Assembly: GCA_052437175.1 (NCBI GenBank)
Contig: JBQVOK010000004.1
Span: forward strand, 124,001 to 188,000
Length of the DNA: 64,000 nt
DNA from: JACVCJ01 sp052437175
GTDB lineage: Bacteria > Bacteroidota > Bacteroidia > CAIKAF01
Direction: 5' to 3'
Below are positions 15,673-23,503 of the stretch, piece after piece (within the stretch, counting starts at the first letter, position 1; each line of letters begins with the position of its first letter). The translations under genes were made by a program, and so were the position numbers. The notes beneath the pieces are model-generated. The model saw only the letters and a program-made list of their open reading frames with translations, was not told where the DNA came from and ran no database searches.

Positions 15673-15846
15673 CTATTTTTCTTTTCGAACACCTTTAAAT
15701 GGTTTATTATCAGATGTTTTTGCGTCCATGAACTTTCCTGTATTTGTATCGCGTTTAATCCAAGAATCCGTTTTGGGGTTATAGGTTTGCGACCGTTCCC
15801 GAACGGCTCCTTTCCTTGAATTGTCTTTTGGTGAATTTGTTGCCAT
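15673..15846 (-). CDS. 57-aa basic protein, first gene of the CBASS operon
   Basis: The frame reads from ATG at 15846 to TAG at 15673-15675. The protein starts MATNSPKDNSRKGAVRERSQ, contains YNPKTDSWIKRDTNTGKFMD and ends KPFKGVRKEK. It is strongly basic, without cysteines or membrane segments. The clean frame, the 3-nt spacing to the NUDIX gene and the shared direction support a real gene. I do not know its function; it might bind nucleic acid, the CD-NTase or a cyclic nucleotide. Its position suggests it is made together with the effector. Confidence 0.7.
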   Translation of the reverse strand: MATNSPKDNSRKGAVRERSQTYNPKTDSWIKRDTNTGKFMDAKTSDNKPFKGVRKEK

Positions 15847-15933
15847 TTTATTTGTTTAAATTGTTTATTTTTAGATATTTGTTCTGAATGGGATGCTTCT
15901 TATGGGCTGCATCTATAAGTATTAAGTAAAAAG

Positions 15934-15968
15934 CGTGACATCTTTTGGAGATTTTGTAACTTGTCACG
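15934..15968. promoter_or_regulatory. Spaced inverted repeat between the divergent island operons
   Basis: CGTGACA and TGTCACG are perfect reverse complements separated by 21 nt. They lie between the CBASS operon start (15846) and the sigma-like gene start (15992). This is a candidate operator for a dimeric regulator; no binder is known. Confidence 0.45.
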
Positions 15969-15991
15969 GAGTTTTATTATATGTTGCACTA

Positions 15992-16627
15992 ATGACGATA
16001 GGCGAAATCGAAGACATACAGTTGGCTATTTCTGATAAGATGAGCGATGAAGGTTCTTCTGTTAACGCATTTACACAAATTTATAAGGGGTACAGTAAGT
16101 TTTTAACATCAGTCGTATCTCATGCCTTAAAAAGCATTGGCTTATATAATGAACACGTACTGAATGCTGTCATAAACAATACCTTTTATAAATTTTATGA
16201 GAAGCCTTTTGGTTTTTCCTTTCCAAAGGAGGCTGTGGATGATGGGCCTTTCAAGGCTTGGCTATCAACTGTCGCTAGAAATGAGCTAAAAGTGCTTCTA
16301 AAGGAATACTATGCGAAGACGATTTCATTGGAATCAGCAAAAGTTGATCCTCCCATAGAAAGCCAGGATGTAGAAGATGAAATTTTTGAAAGTGTAAACG
16401 CTAAAATGATGAATGATGCCTTGAACACATTATCGGAAAGAGATAGAGACATACTTAGAACATTGTATTTATATCAAGAGGAGGGCAAAAATACTCCTAC
16501 TGAGGTATTGAATTTACTGTGTGATATGCATAAGACAACAAAAGCAAACATTCGGCAAATAAAGAAAAGAAGTGAAGAAAAAATCATTGAATATTTTTCA
16601 AAGCAATCTCAATTAAAACCTTTATAA
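15992..16627 (+). CDS. Sigma-70-family-like factor
   Basis: The 211-residue protein (MTIGEIEDIQLAI...) has a region-2-like helical half and a region-4-like C-terminus (LNTLSERDRDILRTLYLY, then TTKANIRQIKKRSEEKI) resembling the helix-turn-helix of ECF sigma factors. The GTG at 15935 would extend it by 19 residues but would run through the inverted repeat at 15934-15968, so the ATG at 15992 was chosen. It is followed after one base by the 101-aa gene and then by an ImmA/IrrE peptidase gene. It faces the CBASS operon, which it could transcribe. Sigma function is inferred from the C-terminal half; region 2 is weak. Confidence 0.65.
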   Translation: MTIGEIEDIQLAISDKMSDEGSSVNAFTQIYKGYSKFLTSVVSHALKSIGLYNEHVLNAVINNTFYKFYEKPFGFSFPKEAVDDGPFKAWLSTVARNELKVLLKEYYAKTISLESAKVDPPIESQDVEDEIFESVNAKMMNDALNTLSERDRDILRTLYLYQEEGKNTPTEVLNLLCDMHKTTKANIRQIKKRSEEKIIEYFSKQSQLKPL

Positions 16628-16628
16628 T

Positions 16629-16934
16629 ATGACAACTAAGAAGAAATTGGTTGATTTGTACCAACATAAGGGTTTTCTTTTCCCGACTACTGCTCAAGAG
16701 GTTGAAGCATTTGAGAAGCTAAATACAGAAAATGCAAGTAAACCTATGGATTGGGATGCCCCCGAAGCCATTCTTAAACGTGGTGTTCAAAAATTGCAAG
16801 GGTTGAAGGCCATAAATGATGAAGGCTTAGGTAAAGAGATTGAAGAACTAAAAATGGTGGCAAGAAAAGGTAATAATCTGCCTCAGCATATTATTGACAA
16901 GATGAAGGCAAATCATAAAAAGGATGATAAATAA
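16629..16934 (+). CDS. Small hydrophilic protein, candidate regulator between sigma and peptidase
   Basis: This 101-residue protein (MTTKKKLVDLYQHKGFLFPT...) is charged, predicted mainly helical, without membrane segments or cysteines, and ends in a lysine-rich tail (MKANHKKDDK). I recognise no family. It starts 1 nt after the sigma-like gene stops and overlaps the peptidase start by 11 nt, so the three genes are surely co-translated. By analogy with ImmR-ImmA and CapH-CapP pairs, it could be the peptidase's substrate, for instance an anti-sigma factor. That is a hypothesis from gene order only. Confidence 0.6.
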   Translation: MTTKKKLVDLYQHKGFLFPTTAQEVEAFEKLNTENASKPMDWDAPEAILKRGVQKLQGLKAINDEGLGKEIEELKMVARKGNNLPQHIIDKMKANHKKDDK

Positions 16935-17718
16935 TACGCCATTGCGCCATATTAAAGATTTGGCGGAGTTCATAGCTTTACAACACGGAAATAAAATAAC
17001 ACCCATAAATAGTATTGCCGAAAATGAAGGATTGCCTTTACTGTATGATGCCTATGAAAGGGGAACATTTGATGGAATGACTGTTTATTCAGATGGCCAT
17101 TTCTATATACATCTAAATACGGATAACGGAAATCATGAAGGGTCTGAAAGAGGGCGGTTCACATTGGCTCATGAATTAGGACACTATTTTATTGACACCC
17201 ATAGAATTGGATTGAAGTCAGGACTGCTTGAGCCTCACCCCTCTTTAACAAATACTAAGCAATTTAATTCAATTGAACGGGAAGCTGACTATTTTGCATC
17301 TTGCTTGCTGATGCCTGAGTTCCGTTTTAAGCAAGACATTTTTCGGAAAAAATTTAGCTTTGAGCTCCTTGATTCCTTATGCAAGGAATATAAGGTTAGC
17401 AGAACAGCTTGCGCCTTTAGGTTTGCTGAAGTTGGCAATCACCCAATTATGATTGTTTATTCAGAAAGCGGGGAGGTCAAATGGAAACATGAAAGCGATG
17501 ATTTTCCCCATAAGTATCTCTTGAATGGTAAAAAAGTTCCAGCAAGTACGGTCATGGGTGAGTATTTTAGCAAAGCTAATGTACAAGACGCTTACAAAAC
17601 AGAAAAAGTCATGGCTATGGATTGGTTTAACTATGTTAATGAGGACAGAGATAGACCTTTTTATGAGCATTGCATTCCCTATAAGGATAAAGCTCTAAGT
17701 ATTATTTGGGAAGATTAG
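16924..17718 (+). CDS. ImmA/IrrE family metallo-endopeptidase
   Basis: The 264-residue protein carries the zinc motif LAHELGHYF (His83, Glu84, His87) and the downstream SIEREADYFASCLLMP segment, whose Glu is the third ligand, both diagnostic of ImmA/IrrE peptidases. The C-terminal 110 residues (from about 155) are specific to this protein and may sense a signal. Related peptidases cleave repressors of mobile elements (ImmA), DNA-damage regulators (IrrE) or CBASS regulators (CapP). Here the neighbours are a sigma-like factor and a small unknown protein rather than an XRE repressor. After its stop, 60 nt lead to the right end of the island. Confidence 0.88.
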   Translation: MINNTPLRHIKDLAEFIALQHGNKITPINSIAENEGLPLLYDAYERGTFDGMTVYSDGHFYIHLNTDNGNHEGSERGRFTLAHELGHYFIDTHRIGLKSGLLEPHPSLTNTKQFNSIEREADYFASCLLMPEFRFKQDIFRKKFSFELLDSLCKEYKVSRTACAFRFAEVGNHPIMIVYSESGEVKWKHESDDFPHKYLLNGKKVPASTVMGEYFSKANVQDAYKTEKVMAMDWFNYVNEDRDRPFYEHCIPYKDKALSIIWED

Positions 17719-17786
17719 CTGTGATTGTACCCTATTTGTACCTTAAAAACGTAATATTCTGCTTATCAGTAAAAATTATATTCTGT

Positions 17787-17804
17787 ATCGGGAAGTAAAA
17801 GTCC
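17787..17804 (+). repeat. Right direct repeat (attR-like)
   Basis: Identical to 12422-12439. The preceding bases make TTCTGTATCGGGAAGTAA, which would encode the last residues FCIGK of MnmE and its stop. The left copy spells the same residues with TTTTGC, so the two ends carry different silent alleles. Confidence 0.9.
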
Positions 17805-17866
17805 TTCATTCCCCACGCACTAAAACCGTCTCTCCTCCGTTTACATGCCAGCTTATCAAACATCCT

Positions 17867-18880
17867 ATGAACCGGACGGTGAAAATTAATTCAACCCTGA
17901 TCTTCGCGCTCATCGGGCTTGCTTCCTGCTCTAAAAACGCCCTTAGCCCTAAAGAAAAAAAGGCCCTCTTTGCCGAGCCTTCCGCCCTGGAAATACAAAA
18001 TGTGTGGGACGAATGGCAGAGCCGCGACCTGAACCCGACAGATTACAGCGTGCTGCAGCAGGAATCGATTCTGAACGGCGCTTTTACCCTGAAAATGCTT
18101 TCCTATCGGTTAAACGGCATAAAAGAATACGCAGCTATCCTGATTCCGCAAACGAACAGCCCGGTTCCCGTACATATCCACGTGGGCGGCTTCGGACTGG
18201 AAAGTACCTTGAATTCTGTGAATATGATGCTGGACACTTCGGGTTCCGGCCCTTCGAATATACTGGCGATGCCGGCCCTGCGCGGACAATCCCTGCAGCT
18301 GACCCTGAACGGGAATACCTACAGCACACCCGTATCCGAAGGGGAACACTGCAACGCTTTTGACGGAGGTACCGACGATGTACTGGGCTTCCTGAACCTG
18401 ATCGCCCAGACCGAACCCTATGCCGATGTGAACCGTACCGCCGTGCGGGGTGGCAGCCGGGGCGGTACCGTGGCCCTGCTGGCAGGCATTCGGGACCCGC
18501 GTGTAAAAAGGGTAGTGGCTATCGCCGGGCCTGTGGATATGCGGGAACTCACTTCCGAACATCAGAAAGATCCTACCTACCGCTGCCAGTTCCTGGATGC
18601 TTTCAGCTCCGGACAGACTACGCTGGAAGAGACCCGCAGGAAACTGATCGCTTCTTCGCCCTTGTACTTTGCGGAACATCTGCCGCTGACACAAATGCAC
18701 ATGGGCACGCGGGACTTCAATGTGCCCGAAGAACAGGGCCATGCACTGGAGCAGAAGATGGCACAGCTGGGTTTGAGTGCGCAGTTTGAGTTGTATATGT
18801 ATGACCGCACCCATACCGACCTGGTGCTAAACAACCCCGAACTGGCTGCCCGGGTAGAACAGTTCCTGGCTTCGCTCTGA
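17867..18880 (+). CDS. Lipoprotein alpha/beta-hydrolase (esterase-like)
   Basis: The 337-residue protein has a lipoprotein signal (ALIGLASC, lipobox Cys21) and an alpha/beta-hydrolase fold. The nucleophile elbow is RGGSRGGTVALLAG (G-G-S-R-G); the charge relay can be placed at Asp in GTRDFNVPEEQGHAL and His in MYDRTHTDLVL. The oxyanion segment is HVGGFGLES. The layout resembles prolyl-oligopeptidase or acetyl-xylan-esterase-like enzymes, but the substrate is unknown. It is probably anchored in the outer or inner membrane. It begins the native chromosome to the right of the island, and would have been the gene downstream of mnmE before integration. Confidence 0.82.
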   Translation: MNRTVKINSTLIFALIGLASCSKNALSPKEKKALFAEPSALEIQNVWDEWQSRDLNPTDYSVLQQESILNGAFTLKMLSYRLNGIKEYAAILIPQTNSPVPVHIHVGGFGLESTLNSVNMMLDTSGSGPSNILAMPALRGQSLQLTLNGNTYSTPVSEGEHCNAFDGGTDDVLGFLNLIAQTEPYADVNRTAVRGGSRGGTVALLAGIRDPRVKRVVAIAGPVDMRELTSEHQKDPTYRCQFLDAFSSGQTTLEETRRKLIASSPLYFAEHLPLTQMHMGTRDFNVPEEQGHALEQKMAQLGLSAQFELYMYDRTHTDLVLNNPELAARVEQFLASL

Positions 18881-18966
18881 GTTTTTTGCGAAGACACAGA
18901 CACTGCTGCCTGCGTAATAAAACCAGATATGTATATTTACGGGACACATCCAAACGTATACACCCT

Positions 18967-19632
18967 ATGCATCCTGGAAAAATTAAGATCGGACTGGTGC
19001 AGGACCAGGTACTTTTTCGTGAAGGTATGAACGTCATACTGGGCAACAGGCCCGAACTGGAGATCGTTTTCGAATCGTCCGACCTGCATTCTGTTCCCGA
19101 AAAACTGCGGCAAAGCGGGCAGCTGCCCGATGTGATGCTGCTGGACCTGTCGCTGCCGGCCCCCGGTACCGGTGGGGAAGATCTTACCCGGGCATTGCGG
19201 AGTGCCTGTCCCGGAATGAAGGTCCTGATCCTTTCCGTTCAGCGCGACGAAAGTCATATCACCCGCCTCATGGAGCTGGGAGCCCATGGATACCTTGCCA
19301 AAGGCAGTGATCCGCAGGAAATATATGAAGCCATTATGACCGTACACACCCGGGGTATCTATCTCAATGAAGAAACACTTATCGCTATCCGGAACCATGC
19401 TGGCCGAAAGAAAAACGCAGGACCGACGCCGGTAGAGATATCACCGCAGGAAATCGAAGTACTGCAGCTGGTCTGCGAGGCATATACCGCCGAAGAAATT
19501 GCTGCCAAACTGCTCATCAGTGTAAGAATGGTGAATGGTCTCTGCAAGGGGCTGCTGCAGAAAACCGGCTCCCGCAATCTGGCCGGACTGGTGATGTATG
19601 CGCTGCGCAACGGTATTCCGGATGTGAAATAA
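18967..19632 (+). CDS. NarL/LuxR-type response regulator
   Basis: This 221-residue protein has a receiver domain (GLVQDQVLFREGMNVIL; phosphoacceptor Asp in DVMLLDLSLPAPG; Lys in LAKGSDPQEI) and a LuxR-type helix-turn-helix at about 160-215 (ISPQEIEVLQLVCEAYTAEE). The position normally held by an acidic pair is changed to a Gln-Asp (VQDQ), so phosphorylation may be altered. The start was placed at the ATG at 18967; the longer frame from 18886 has no receiver homology. No kinase lies beside it. Confidence 0.82.
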   Translation: MHPGKIKIGLVQDQVLFREGMNVILGNRPELEIVFESSDLHSVPEKLRQSGQLPDVMLLDLSLPAPGTGGEDLTRALRSACPGMKVLILSVQRDESHITRLMELGAHGYLAKGSDPQEIYEAIMTVHTRGIYLNEETLIAIRNHAGRKKNAGPTPVEISPQEIEVLQLVCEAYTAEEIAAKLLISVRMVNGLCKGLLQKTGSRNLAGLVMYALRNGIPDVK

Positions 19633-19795
19633 TACGCGGATAACCTGCTGCATCTGCCCGGCCGTTCATTCTTTATGCATCTGTTTGATACCTGCGCAAA
19701 ATAGGCTATATTAGCTATAAATAAGGGTTTTATCATATCCTGGTTACGATGGCTAAACCCAGGAAGCAGGTAAGCCTCACTCAATAAAATGAAAG

Positions 19796-20761
19796 ATGAA
19801 AAAAGTAGTTTTCCTGTTACTGCTCATGAATACAGTGGCATACGGGCAGATTAAAAACTTTGAGGACGAACGCAATGCGCTGTACGCACTCTCTGAACTG
19901 GCATTGCAATCGTATACAGAGCACTATACAGCGAACGACTGGGATGAAGGAATAAGGCAACACTTAGAGTTTGACCCCTTATCTATGAATTTTGTTTTTT
20001 ACAGAACGCCTTACGATGCAGATGACAATGGTAAACGTTGGACAGAGATACAATGGCTGGCAAAATTTATAGTCCCGCTTTATGAAATAGATCGCCTGAC
20101 CGGAGATGCTGAGACGAATACGATCAGCATCCGGATGAAAGACGACAAAAATTCTATTCAGGCCTATCATATTAATTCCGGAGGGGAAGGCAGCTATTAT
20201 CCTGCGGGGATCAATAATGAGCTGCTTGTTCAAAGTGATAAGCTTTTGAAAGTCAGAAATCTCAACGAGCGATTGAATGCGTATGTCTCCGAACTTCAAC
20301 ACTTTTATTCAAGAAAAATGAACCTGGTGAATTTCCTTAACCGGAAACTGCAACAGGAGCTGCAACACCAGATCCGTGATTCACTGAATTACCGGGGTGA
20401 TCAAAAATTTAAACTCATCCAGGAATTTCAGCTGGATAGCAGCGGACAATGGCTGAGTGTAATTATAGAACAGGAAAATATGTATGGGAACCCTCTTATC
20501 CGGAAACAGGCGGTGCAACTAAAGGATATTGCAAACGTGGGAAAAGATATTACGGTACTGCTGGGAACTAAAGAGGGCAATGTGCAGAAAACCACTACCG
20601 TTATAAACCAGGGTACGGAAGAACGAAAAACAGAGACGGTAGACGATTTATTTTTCCTGCATTTCAGCTATGAGAAAAATAATGAAAAATTGGGTGACGA
20701 AATTATACAGCTCTTTAAATCACTTGGGCTTGATATCGAAAGAGCAAGCTGGTTCGATTAG
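19796..20761 (+). CDS. Secreted protein of unknown function
   Basis: The 321-residue protein has a signal peptide (MKKVVFLLLLMNTVAYGQ) but no membrane helix, lipobox or T9SS domain. It is rich in charged residues and contains a helical central region (about 170-205, HFYSRKMNLVNFLNRKLQQE). Two similar beta-rich halves may exist (about 75-140 and 210-300), but I see no clear repeat. Its codon use is more A+T-rich than its neighbours. It is not recognised; periplasmic location is inferred. Confidence 0.6.
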   Translation: MKKVVFLLLLMNTVAYGQIKNFEDERNALYALSELALQSYTEHYTANDWDEGIRQHLEFDPLSMNFVFYRTPYDADDNGKRWTEIQWLAKFIVPLYEIDRLTGDAETNTISIRMKDDKNSIQAYHINSGGEGSYYPAGINNELLVQSDKLLKVRNLNERLNAYVSELQHFYSRKMNLVNFLNRKLQQELQHQIRDSLNYRGDQKFKLIQEFQLDSSGQWLSVIIEQENMYGNPLIRKQAVQLKDIANVGKDITVLLGTKEGNVQKTTTVINQGTEERKTETVDDLFFLHFSYEKNNEKLGDEIIQLFKSLGLDIERASWFD

Positions 20762-20785
20762 CTAAAATGCCAGTCGGGACTTCGT

Positions 20786-21403
20786 CTACACAAACTTCAT
20801 CTGCGCCGCCGCCCAGACCAGGGCCGCCGTATTTTTGGCGTTGAATTTGGCCAGCAGGTTCTTGCGGTGGGTATCGATGGTGGTAACGCTCACAAAGAGT
20901 TTTTCGGCCATTTCGGCATTGGTAAGTCCTTCGGCGATCAGCTGTAAAACCTCGATCTCCCGGCGGGTGAGCAAAGGTCGGTCATCGCCCTGGTTCTTCT
21001 TTACCATTTCCGAAGCTTCAAGGCTCAGGTACTGCTTACGTTGCATCACGGTTTCTATGGCCTGCAGTATCTCGTGCCGCGATGCATTTTTGAGCAGGTA
21101 GCCGTAGGCGCCGTTTTCCAGCATGCGCGAGATAAAACTGAGCTGGTTGAAGGTACTCAGCCCGATGATCTTTATACCCGGGTACAGCTGCATCACTTCC
21201 TTACAGAGCTCCAGCCCGCTCTTATCGGGTAGGTTTATGTCCATCAGGATCACGTCGGGGCTGTGTACGCGCAGGAACGCCATACAGGTGGCTGCGCTGG
21301 AGGCATGCCCCAGCCATTCAATGCCCGGCTCGTTCACCAGCATCGATTTTATGCCTTCAATGATCATGTAATGGTCGTCAACGATAAAGATCTTTGTACT
21401 CAT
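20786..21403 (-). CDS. Response regulator, NarL/LuxR family
   Basis: The 205-residue protein has a receiver domain (IFIVDDHYMIIEGIK; phosphoacceptor Asp in DVILMDINLPDKSG; Lys in LLKNAS) and a LuxR helix-turn-helix (LTRREIEVLQLIAEGLTNAEM). It overlaps the upstream histidine kinase gene by 4 nt, so it is the kinase's direct partner. Target genes are unknown. Confidence 0.93.
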   Translation of the reverse strand: MSTKIFIVDDHYMIIEGIKSMLVNEPGIEWLGHASSAATCMAFLRVHSPDVILMDINLPDKSGLELCKEVMQLYPGIKIIGLSTFNQLSFISRMLENGAYGYLLKNASRHEILQAIETVMQRKQYLSLEASEMVKKNQGDDRPLLTRREIEVLQLIAEGLTNAEMAEKLFVSVTTIDTHRKNLLAKFNAKNTAALVWAAAQMKFV

Positions 21404-23352
21404 GCCGTTTTGAATTCTATGTATACCGAAGTGCCTTTTTCGGGGGAAGATCGTACGTCCAGCTTGCCGTTGTGGTAATCCAGGCGCGACAGGATGTTTT
21501 TCCAGCCGATGCCCCTGGCCGATCTCAGGATGGCCGTGTCAAAGCCTTTTCCGTCGTCTTCCACCGTCAGGGTGATCTGTCCTTCTTCGGCGGCCAGCTG
21601 TACAATTACGTTGTGTGCCGAGGCGTGTTTTATGGTGTTGTTGAGCAGTTCCTGTACAACGCGGTATATGGTAATGGCCAGTGACTGTTCCGGTTCTTTG
21701 CCGCTGAGGCCGAACGACTGGTAGCTTACCCGCAGGATGCCGCTTACGGTCACCTGGCTGCAAAAATCTTTCAGGGCCGCGTCCAGTCCGAATTTCAGCA
21801 GGGATTCGGGCATCATATTGTGCGCTACCCGCCGCATTTCACTGATGGAGCTGTCCAGCATCTGCAGGCTGTGTTCAAATGCCCGCGCATTGTCTTCGGT
21901 AAGTACCAGGTTCTCTTTCATGTTGTGTAAGGTGTATTTAACGCCCGAAAGCATGCCGCCCAAGCCGTCGTGCAGGTCTTTGGCCAGGCGCGAACGTTCC
22001 TGTTCCTCGCCCTTGATGATGGCTTCCGTGGCCGTAAGTTTTTTCTCGGTCTCCAGCTCACTGATGCGCTGTTTCTGTAGCCGTTGTTTGTGTTTTACGT
22101 TACGGTATACCAGGAAGAAGACCAGCAGTAACAGTACACTGCCGGCCACCAGGGCAATGTTCAGGGTGCGTTGCTGTTTTATCTGTGACTGGTGCAGGGC
22201 GTTCTCTGCCAGCAGGTTGCTGATGGCCAGTTCTTTTTTGTTGAACTCGTAACGGGCTTCGTTATTGGCAATGGCAATGCGGTGGTTTTCGCCGGTGATG
22301 GAGTCGTTCAGTACCTGGGCTTCTTTAAAGTAGCGCAGGGCTTCCTTATAGTTACCGGTCTTTTCGTTCAGTTTGGAAGCTTTCAGCAGCAGGTCCTTGC
22401 GTTCGAATTTGGTTTCCAGCTGTTCTGCCAGTACCAGTCCGTTCCGTATGGCTTCAGCAGCCCCGGCATGATCGTTGTATTTCAGGTAATGCTCGGCTTT
22501 ACCCATGTAGGCATACATTTCGTATTCGGGCACTTCTTTCTGTTTCGAAAAAACGATCACTTTATCAAAATAATACAGTGCTTTCGGTCGTACACCCAGT
22601 CCGTCGTAGGCCCCGGCTTTACCGATCCAGGCGTCCAGGTAAAAGAAGTCGTCGTTCAGTTTCTGTGCTATTTTCTCGATCTCGTGGAAAAGTACCAGGG
22701 CCGTATCGTAGCGTTCCAGGTATACGGCTGCGGTAGCCAGGTTGTACATGCTGGAAGCTACTGCAGCGTCATTCTCCAGCTGCCAGGCATATTGCAGGCC
22801 TGTGCGGGCGTAGTCGCGTCCTTTTTCGAACTGGGAGAGGGACAGGAATACGGATGCCAGGTTATTGTTCGTCATACGTAACAGGCGTGTATCGTTTACC
22901 TGTTCGGCGTATTTGAGGGCTTCCAGGTAATTGTCGGCAGCCGCCTGAAAATCGGACAGGTACTGCCATTCGCTGCCTACGTTCAGGTAGGCTACGGCCA
23001 GGTCGCGGCGGGTGCCCACTCTTTTGTAGATCGCCAGGGCCTCCCGGGCAATCTCCAGCGCCCGGCGGTATTCACCCCGGTTGTTGAGTACAGGCAGGCA
23101 GTAACTGGCAAAGGCAGCTTCGCCCTTCAGGTACTTAATTTCACGGGCCAGACCATGTGCCTGCAGGTAATAGGAGAGGGCAGAGTCGGGCTGTTCGTCT
23201 TCGAACAGTTCGCCATAACGGTACAGGGCGTTCACCCGGTTCGTATCCCTGTCTCCCCGCTGCAGGGCACTGCGCAGACTGTCGGCAGAGCGTGAGTCCT
23301 GGCCATAGAGCGGCAGACTGCACAGGCATAGTAAAATAAACAGGTACTTCAT
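21400..23352 (-). CDS. TPR-sensor histidine kinase (HPK7 type)
   Basis: From the ATG at 23352 this is 650 residues. A signal peptide (MKYLFILLCLCSLPLYGQ) is followed by several TPR repeats (about 30-370) that form the periplasmic sensor, one membrane helix (about 383-405, LNIALVAGSVLLLLVFFLVY), a coiled coil, the HisKA_3 dimerisation helix with the phosphoacceptor His (RSRLAKDLHDGLGGML), and an ATPase domain (ELLNNTIKHA; VEDDGKGFD; GIGWKNI). This is the common design in Bacteroidota. It phosphorylates the overlapping response regulator. The Met at 23388 would place 12 extra residues ahead of the signal peptide, so it was not used. Confidence 0.93.
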   Translation of the reverse strand: MKYLFILLCLCSLPLYGQDSRSADSLRSALQRGDRDTNRVNALYRYGELFEDEQPDSALSYYLQAHGLAREIKYLKGEAAFASYCLPVLNNRGEYRRALEIAREALAIYKRVGTRRDLAVAYLNVGSEWQYLSDFQAAADNYLEALKYAEQVNDTRLLRMTNNNLASVFLSLSQFEKGRDYARTGLQYAWQLENDAAVASSMYNLATAAVYLERYDTALVLFHEIEKIAQKLNDDFFYLDAWIGKAGAYDGLGVRPKALYYFDKVIVFSKQKEVPEYEMYAYMGKAEHYLKYNDHAGAAEAIRNGLVLAEQLETKFERKDLLLKASKLNEKTGNYKEALRYFKEAQVLNDSITGENHRIAIANNEARYEFNKKELAISNLLAENALHQSQIKQQRTLNIALVAGSVLLLLVFFLVYRNVKHKQRLQKQRISELETEKKLTATEAIIKGEEQERSRLAKDLHDGLGGMLSGVKYTLHNMKENLVLTEDNARAFEHSLQMLDSSISEMRRVAHNMMPESLLKFGLDAALKDFCSQVTVSGILRVSYQSFGLSGKEPEQSLAITIYRVVQELLNNTIKHASAHNVIVQLAAEEGQITLTVEDDGKGFDTAILRSARGIGWKNILSRLDYHNGKLDVRSSPEKGTSVYIEFKTA

Positions 23353-23415
23353 TCTCAAATGTATGAATCCTCCGGGAAGATAGTGCAAAGTACGTTGTCT
23401 GTGTTAAGATGCAGC

Positions 23416-23472
23416 TCCTGTTTTTACAGGATTTTTGTGCCTGCAGAAACCATATCCTGCTTTTTCAGGATA
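23416..23472. repeat. Pair of TCCTG-N6-CAGGA inverted repeats
   Basis: Two hairpin-capable sites, 23416-23431 and 23453-23472, share arms TCCTG and CAGGA with a 6-nt T-rich centre. They lie in the 324-nt gene-free stretch (23353-23676) between the divergent kinase and mnmH genes. They may be operator sites. Confidence 0.4.
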
Positions 23473-23503
23473 GGATCGCGTCTTTTTGTACCGCACCTTT
23501 GCC

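Larger units (their letters stand above)
12422..17804. mobile_element. Genomic island at the 3' end of mnmE, carrying E2-type CBASS
   Basis: An identical 18-bp sequence marks both ends: the left copy is the end of mnmE, and the right copy is embedded in a second, silent-variant version of the FCIGK-stop codons. Between them the DNA is clearly more A+T-rich than either flank, and codon use differs. Cargo: an HNH/zinc-ribbon gene, a four-gene CBASS operon and a three-gene sigma-like/ImmA-IrrE operon. The 3' end of mnmE (trmE/thdF) is a well-known integration site, used by SGI1-type islands. No integrase or excisionase is visible, so it may be a remnant or an element mobilised in trans. Confidence 0.88.
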
